Positions 5,469 through 8,519 of a DNA stretch of 8,519 nt are shown here, one piece after another (the first letter of the stretch is position 1; each line of letters opens with the position of its first letter). The notes below the pieces were generated by a model, which saw only the letters and a list, made by a program, of their open reading frames with translations, did no database searches and was not told the DNA's origin. The translations under genes and the position numbers were made by a program. The stretch is from Pseudomonas sp. (lineage in GTDB: Bacteria > Pseudomonadota > Gammaproteobacteria > Pseudomonadales > Pseudomonadaceae). The stretch covers positions 7,269-15,787 of the forward strand of contig DQGF01000194.1 of NCBI GenBank assembly GCA_003525045.1, given 5' to 3'.

Positions 5469-8020
5469 TTTTCGTGTTCCCCCGGTGTCGTTACTGCACA
5501 GTGGGTAGCGCCGTACTCCGCACCAGGCACCATCAGGCGCTCACGCGGATCGGCAATTTGAATGTTTAACTCACGAAACCTTTCCAGGATGCGGCGATTG
5601 GTTTCGCGCTGTACGCCCCACCGCCCGTTGGACAAGCAACGAATCTGCCCAGTCAAGGTGAGCATGGGACCATCGATTGCATCGATTCCCCACACTTCCA
5701 GATCGGCCAGAATCAACGGCCCGAACGTAGGATCGGCACGTAGCTCGGCGCCGATTTTCTTAAGTTCATTGCTGGCAACAATTACGTCCGTTTCATGGCC
5801 GATGTTGACGCGTACTGCGGCGTTGCCGATGCCTCGGTTGGTATTGTTAACCGTCGAGACGGAGCTGAACGGAATGATATGCAGCGAGCCATCTCCAGCG
5901 CGTAGGCGAACGGTACGAATGGACAAGTTTTCCACCGTGCCGCTAACACCCGCGACGGTAACGCCGTCGCCCACCTGCATGGCGTTTTCCATGAGCAGGA
6001 AAATACCGGTGATGAAATCCTGAACCAATTTTTGTGAGCCAAAGCCCAACGCAACCCCGATGATGCTGGCACCCGCTAACAACGGGGTGGTGTTGATGCC
6101 AATCTGAGTCAAGGCCGTCAACCCCACCACCAGCGTCAGGACAATGAGCAGGATTGTTCGCATCATCGGCAGTAGTGTCTTCAGGCGGGCTGCACGTGTC
6201 AGCTCGCCATTTTCGGTCCACAGTGTGACGCGTCGCTGAACAGTGCTATCGATCAAGTACCAGACGATTACGGCGATCACCAACGCAGTGAAAATAGTCA
6301 GTGCCGCCGATGTCATGCTGCCGCCGATCGTGCCTGGGGCAAACCAATCGATAGCGTTGATCCCTTGTGATTGCAATAACGCGACGACGGTAAGCACCAT
6401 CACCACAAAGGAGATCAACCGGCGAATCAATGGAAAATAACGCTCCCCCATGCTGCTACGCAGGTTTGAAGGTCTGCTGTTATTTGAGGGGGCTGCACCG
6501 TTATCTACGTGAAGCGCTTTCGCTACCAGGCCTTGGACAAAAACATCGACCAGACGTCCGGCCATGATGATCGCCGCTGTGACTGCGATGAACTCCATTA
6601 GCCTTGGGAAACCATCCTCGATACCCAGCGCCCAGATAAACCAAAGCCCCATGACCAGCGATGCTGCGGGGATCACCCAGATCTTCGCCAACCAATTACG
6701 CGACGCAGCGAGCGAGCCAGTGGCTTCTGGCGCGGCGGCGATGCTGGCGCCAATGGGCTTGCGGAATCGGAAGATAATCATGACTGCAGCGAGATGAATG
6801 AGCAGCGAAACCAGTTTAACCATCGCTTGGCGACCCGTTTCGCCGGCCCCGAGCTGACCGGCAGCGGATGCCAGCGCAATCCCGAAGGTGGCGAATACGA
6901 TGAAGCGGCGCAGCCAGGTATAAAGCGCGCGCGCCGAGAGTGGAGTGATCCGCAACAGGCGAACGCCACGACCGTACGGGGCAATCAGCACACGTAACAC
7001 CGCCATGCAAATGCGGGTAGTGATGTAAGCCTTGAAGAAGCCCCGCACGACAGAGAGTGCGTGTGGATCAAGGGTGGGCAGCAAGTGAATGGCTAGCGCT
7101 GCGGCACAGAAAAAAGCCACCAGCCCCAACAGATCGAGCAACAGCGTGCCGAGCGCAATAGGGAACAAACGCAGTGTGCGCTGGGCCATTTCGCGACGGG
7201 AAAGGGCTATCGCCTGGGCAGGATCCTCATGAGGGACAGGTTCATGTCGGGTGGGTATCACGTCGGGATGGGTCGGCGAAGCCGGCGTCGTGGCAGACGT
7301 AACGCCTTCAGCATCCTGCACGACCAGCGATTCGACACGCTCTACGCCGTCGCGAACCGTTTGGACCAAGACTACGTTTTCTTCTTCAGGCGCCAGCTCC
7401 GCCTGGGCTTGGGTCTGAGCAGCGGCAGACTGCTGCGCGGCGGCGGCGGCGGCGGCGAAATTCTCTTCAGCGCGTGCGCGCGTTGCAACCCCGTGCATGC
7501 GCGACGCCACATTACCGGCATATTCGGCTAGCGCGCGGCGAGGGTAGCGCAAACCCCGATTCACGAGCGCTTGTGCAGACACTCCCAGCACAAATACCGC
7601 GAGCAGACCGCACGCTGATTCAAACAGCAGTTGCCGCCAGGCATCGTCAGAAAAACTGGCCTTTAACCACTGGGCGAGTTCCGCTGCTGAATGTTGGAAA
7701 AGATGCAATTTCTCGCCCAGGCGAGTGATCCATTCGCCAAATTCATCCAGCGTGCGGGCAATCAAACCGTCCGCTTCAAGCGGTGCGGTGTCTGCCTCAG
7801 GATCTTGCGCCGGGGGCGCTTCGCTGGCGTCTTCGGCATTGACGGTTGCCGGCTCTGCGGGGCTTTCCTTGGCCGACTGTTTCTGGGTAGCAGGAGGGGC
7901 TTCCTGCGTTTGTTTGTTGGACTGTTCCCCAGGAATCACCCCCGCTTGCGCGGCCCATGGTGCAAACACACTCAAACCGAGCATCAGTGTTAAAAGAAGA
8001 GGCAAGCAACGTTTGATCAT
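5465..8020 (-). CDS. YbiO-like MscS-family mechanosensitive channel
   Basis: An 851-residue inner-membrane channel of the MscS superfamily, large form with an extended N-terminus, closest from memory to E. coli YbiO (about 740 residues). Residues 1-26 are a signal peptide (MIKR, Leu-rich core, cleavage likely after AQA). A Pro/Glu/Ala/Gln-rich stretch (28-85) follows, then a first hydrophobic segment (about 131-150) and an Ala/Gln-rich charged linker (180-265) with seven alanines at 189-195. About nine more hydrophobic segments run from 284 to 640. The conserved core begins with the pore helix (TTPLLAGASIIGVALGFGSQ, 644-663, then FITGIFLLMENAMQVGD), followed by the beta domain (VAGVSGTVENLSIRT; IIPFSSVSTVNN, 715-726) and the alpha/beta cytoplasmic domain to about 830. 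These channels open under membrane tension to release solutes on osmotic downshock. The start at 8020 is chosen for the signal peptide; only a weak AGG precedes it. It is upstream of, and overlaps a start candidate of, the phospholipase gene. Confidence 0.9.
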   Translation of the reverse strand: MIKRCLPLLLTLMLGLSVFAPWAAQAGVIPGEQSNKQTQEAPPATQKQSAKESPAEPATVNAEDASEAPPAQDPEADTAPLEADGLIARTLDEFGEWITRLGEKLHLFQHSAAELAQWLKASFSDDAWRQLLFESACGLLAVFVLGVSAQALVNRGLRYPRRALAEYAGNVASRMHGVATRARAEENFAAAAAAAQQSAAAQTQAQAELAPEEENVVLVQTVRDGVERVESLVVQDAEGVTSATTPASPTHPDVIPTRHEPVPHEDPAQAIALSRREMAQRTLRLFPIALGTLLLDLLGLVAFFCAAALAIHLLPTLDPHALSVVRGFFKAYITTRICMAVLRVLIAPYGRGVRLLRITPLSARALYTWLRRFIVFATFGIALASAAGQLGAGETGRQAMVKLVSLLIHLAAVMIIFRFRKPIGASIAAAPEATGSLAASRNWLAKIWVIPAASLVMGLWFIWALGIEDGFPRLMEFIAVTAAIIMAGRLVDVFVQGLVAKALHVDNGAAPSNNSRPSNLRSSMGERYFPLIRRLISFVVMVLTVVALLQSQGINAIDWFAPGTIGGSMTSAALTIFTALVIAVIVWYLIDSTVQRRVTLWTENGELTRAARLKTLLPMMRTILLIVLTLVVGLTALTQIGINTTPLLAGASIIGVALGFGSQKLVQDFITGIFLLMENAMQVGDGVTVAGVSGTVENLSIRTVRLRAGDGSLHIIPFSSVSTVNNTNRGIGNAAVRVNIGHETDVIVASNELKKIGAELRADPTFGPLILADLEVWGIDAIDGPMLTLTGQIRCLSNGRWGVQRETNRRILERFRELNIQIADPRERLMVPGAEYGATHCAVTTPGEHEK
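7438..7455. repeat. CGG trinucleotide run inside the channel gene
   Basis: Six perfect CGG units on the + strand encode most of the seven-alanine run (residues 189-195) of the channel linker on the - strand. Slippage would change the linker by whole residues without breaking the frame. Confidence 0.6.
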
Positions 8021-8060
8021 AATAAGAGCCTGAGTGGCGGTGATTTTTCAATGCATTAAC

Positions 8061-8090
8061 GGGCTGCGCCAGCAAAATCGCTGCTAGCCC
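8061..8090. repeat. Imperfect hairpin in the leader of the channel gene
   Basis: GGGCT (8061-8065) pairs with AGCCC (8086-8090), and CAGC (8070-8073) pairs with GCTG (8080-8083). Unpaired GCGC and CT face each other, and the loop is AAAATC. It lies 41 bases before the channel start on the - strand and about 96 bases past the stop of the upstream gene. No T-run follows on either strand, so it is more likely a leader structure than a strong terminator. Confidence 0.35.
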
Positions 8091-8104
8091 ACAGGGCCAA
8101 AGCT

Positions 8105-8119
8105 ATTGAAAATTTCAAT
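8105..8119. promoter_or_regulatory. Perfect 15-bp palindrome upstream of the channel gene (possible operator)
   Basis: ATTGAAA (8105-8111) and TTTCAAT (8113-8119) are exact reverse complements around one central A. It sits about 85 bases upstream of the channel start, in the 165-bp gap where a promoter would be expected. A second CATTGAAA copy (- strand reading, near 8046-8053) lies closer to the start. No convincing -35/-10 pair was found beside it. Confidence 0.35.
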
Positions 8120-8185
8120 GTCGATAGGTCAGCAGCACATGGATTGACAGATAGGATTTGGAAAAAACGGAGGAGAGCGGCGAGA

Positions 8186-8519
8186 TCAATGGCTCATGTG
8201 TCGAGTCACGGCGAACCGATTGAGAAATCCATGGATCAGGAACACAAGCGTCAGGGTCAGGATTACCGAGATCGATACAGAGGTCAGTCTATAGAAGATA
8301 TCGAACATGATGTCATGGGAGGGCGTCAGGTATTGGCCGAATAAAATGGCCAGTGTGGTGATGGCACCAAAGCCTATTCCCGGCAGCCCTTTTTCCATGG
8401 AATGCCAACGGGCGCATATCATCAAGGCCACCCAGAACATCACGAGAACCAGGGGTAAAATGTCGTGATGATTGTAGAGCAACAACTGCATGATAAAGCC
8501 CACTGCGCATCCCATGAGC
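8186..8519 (-). CDS. Multi-pass inner-membrane protein, C-terminal part (FUSC/aromatic-acid exporter or DUF2955 type; truncated)
   Basis: The last 110 or so residues of a membrane protein; the frame is open to the window edge, so the ATG at 8515 is probably internal. Four hydrophobic segments are visible: GFIMQLLLY, ILPLVLVMFWVALMICARW, GIGFGAITTLAILFG and SVSISVILTLTLVFLIHG. Short polar turns separate them, and the tail NRFAVTRHMSH is basic. The spacing of segments, and the RLTSVSISV start of the final helix, recall FUSC/AaeB-like exporters or the related DUF2955 proteins, which export aromatic acids or similar compounds, often with a HlyD-type partner. No catalytic or family-defining motif is present in this fragment, so the family is tentative. 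It lies 165 bp upstream of the channel gene in the same direction, and may or may not share its transcript. Confidence 0.5.
   Translation of the reverse strand, partial: LMGCAVGFIMQLLLYNHHDILPLVLVMFWVALMICARWHSMEKGLPGIGFGAITTLAILFGQYLTPSHDIMFDIFYRLTSVSISVILTLTLVFLIHGFLNRFAVTRHMSH

Noticed and set aside
8144..8344. A 66-codon + strand frame starting with TTG near a TTGACA sequence
   Set aside because: It overlaps the - strand membrane protein gene; the TTGACA has no -10 partner at the right distance, and the translation is charged low-complexity sequence.
1..8519. CRISPR arrays, tRNA or rRNA genes, intact insertion sequences, phage or toxin-antitoxin genes
   Set aside because: No regularly spaced repeats, cloverleaf sequences, transposase motifs or small toxin-antitoxin pairs were seen by eye.

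Overview
The window looks like chromosomal DNA of a Pseudomonas-type gammaproteobacterium. The base composition is moderately GC-rich. The YbiO-like channel, the ClsC-like phospholipase D protein and the 3-hydroxybenzoate/gentisate genes all resemble Pseudomonas versions. This taxonomic guess is from recognition only; no search was run.

Left part (1-1601, + strand): the 3' end of an aromatic-ring degradation operon. A truncated FAD monooxygenase (3-hydroxybenzoate 6-hydroxylase type, making gentisate) is followed 92 bp later by a complete gentisate 1,2-dioxygenase, which opens the gentisate ring to maleylpyruvate. A strong hairpin 12 bp after the dioxygenase stop probably ends the transcript. 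The later pathway steps (maleylpyruvate isomerase, fumarylpyruvate hydrolase) are not in the window and may lie to the left.

Junction (1602-2076, 475 bp): no intact gene. It holds the hairpin, a short in-frame stretch that reads like the C-terminal tail of a LysR-type regulator without the rest of the gene, and a small inverted repeat before the next gene. It looks like a rearrangement scar.

Middle (2077-3693, + strand): a secreted glycoside hydrolase resembling GH79 (heparanase/beta-glucuronidase). It has a signal peptide, both candidate catalytic glutamates, a low-complexity insert near the N-terminus and a C-terminal beta-domain. It stands alone, with no sugar transporter or partner enzyme beside it. 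This is the most unusual gene of the window.

Right part (3813-8519, all - strand): three genes read right to left. They are the C-terminal end of a multi-pass membrane protein (FUSC or DUF2955 type, tentative), a YbiO-like mechanosensitive channel of 851 residues, and a ClsC-like phospholipase D/cardiolipin synthase lipoprotein. The channel stop codon overlaps a possible ATG for the phospholipase (ATGA), so the pair is probably one envelope operon linking membrane-tension response to phospholipid remodelling. It converges on the hydrolase gene, and an inverted repeat between the two may terminate both transcripts.
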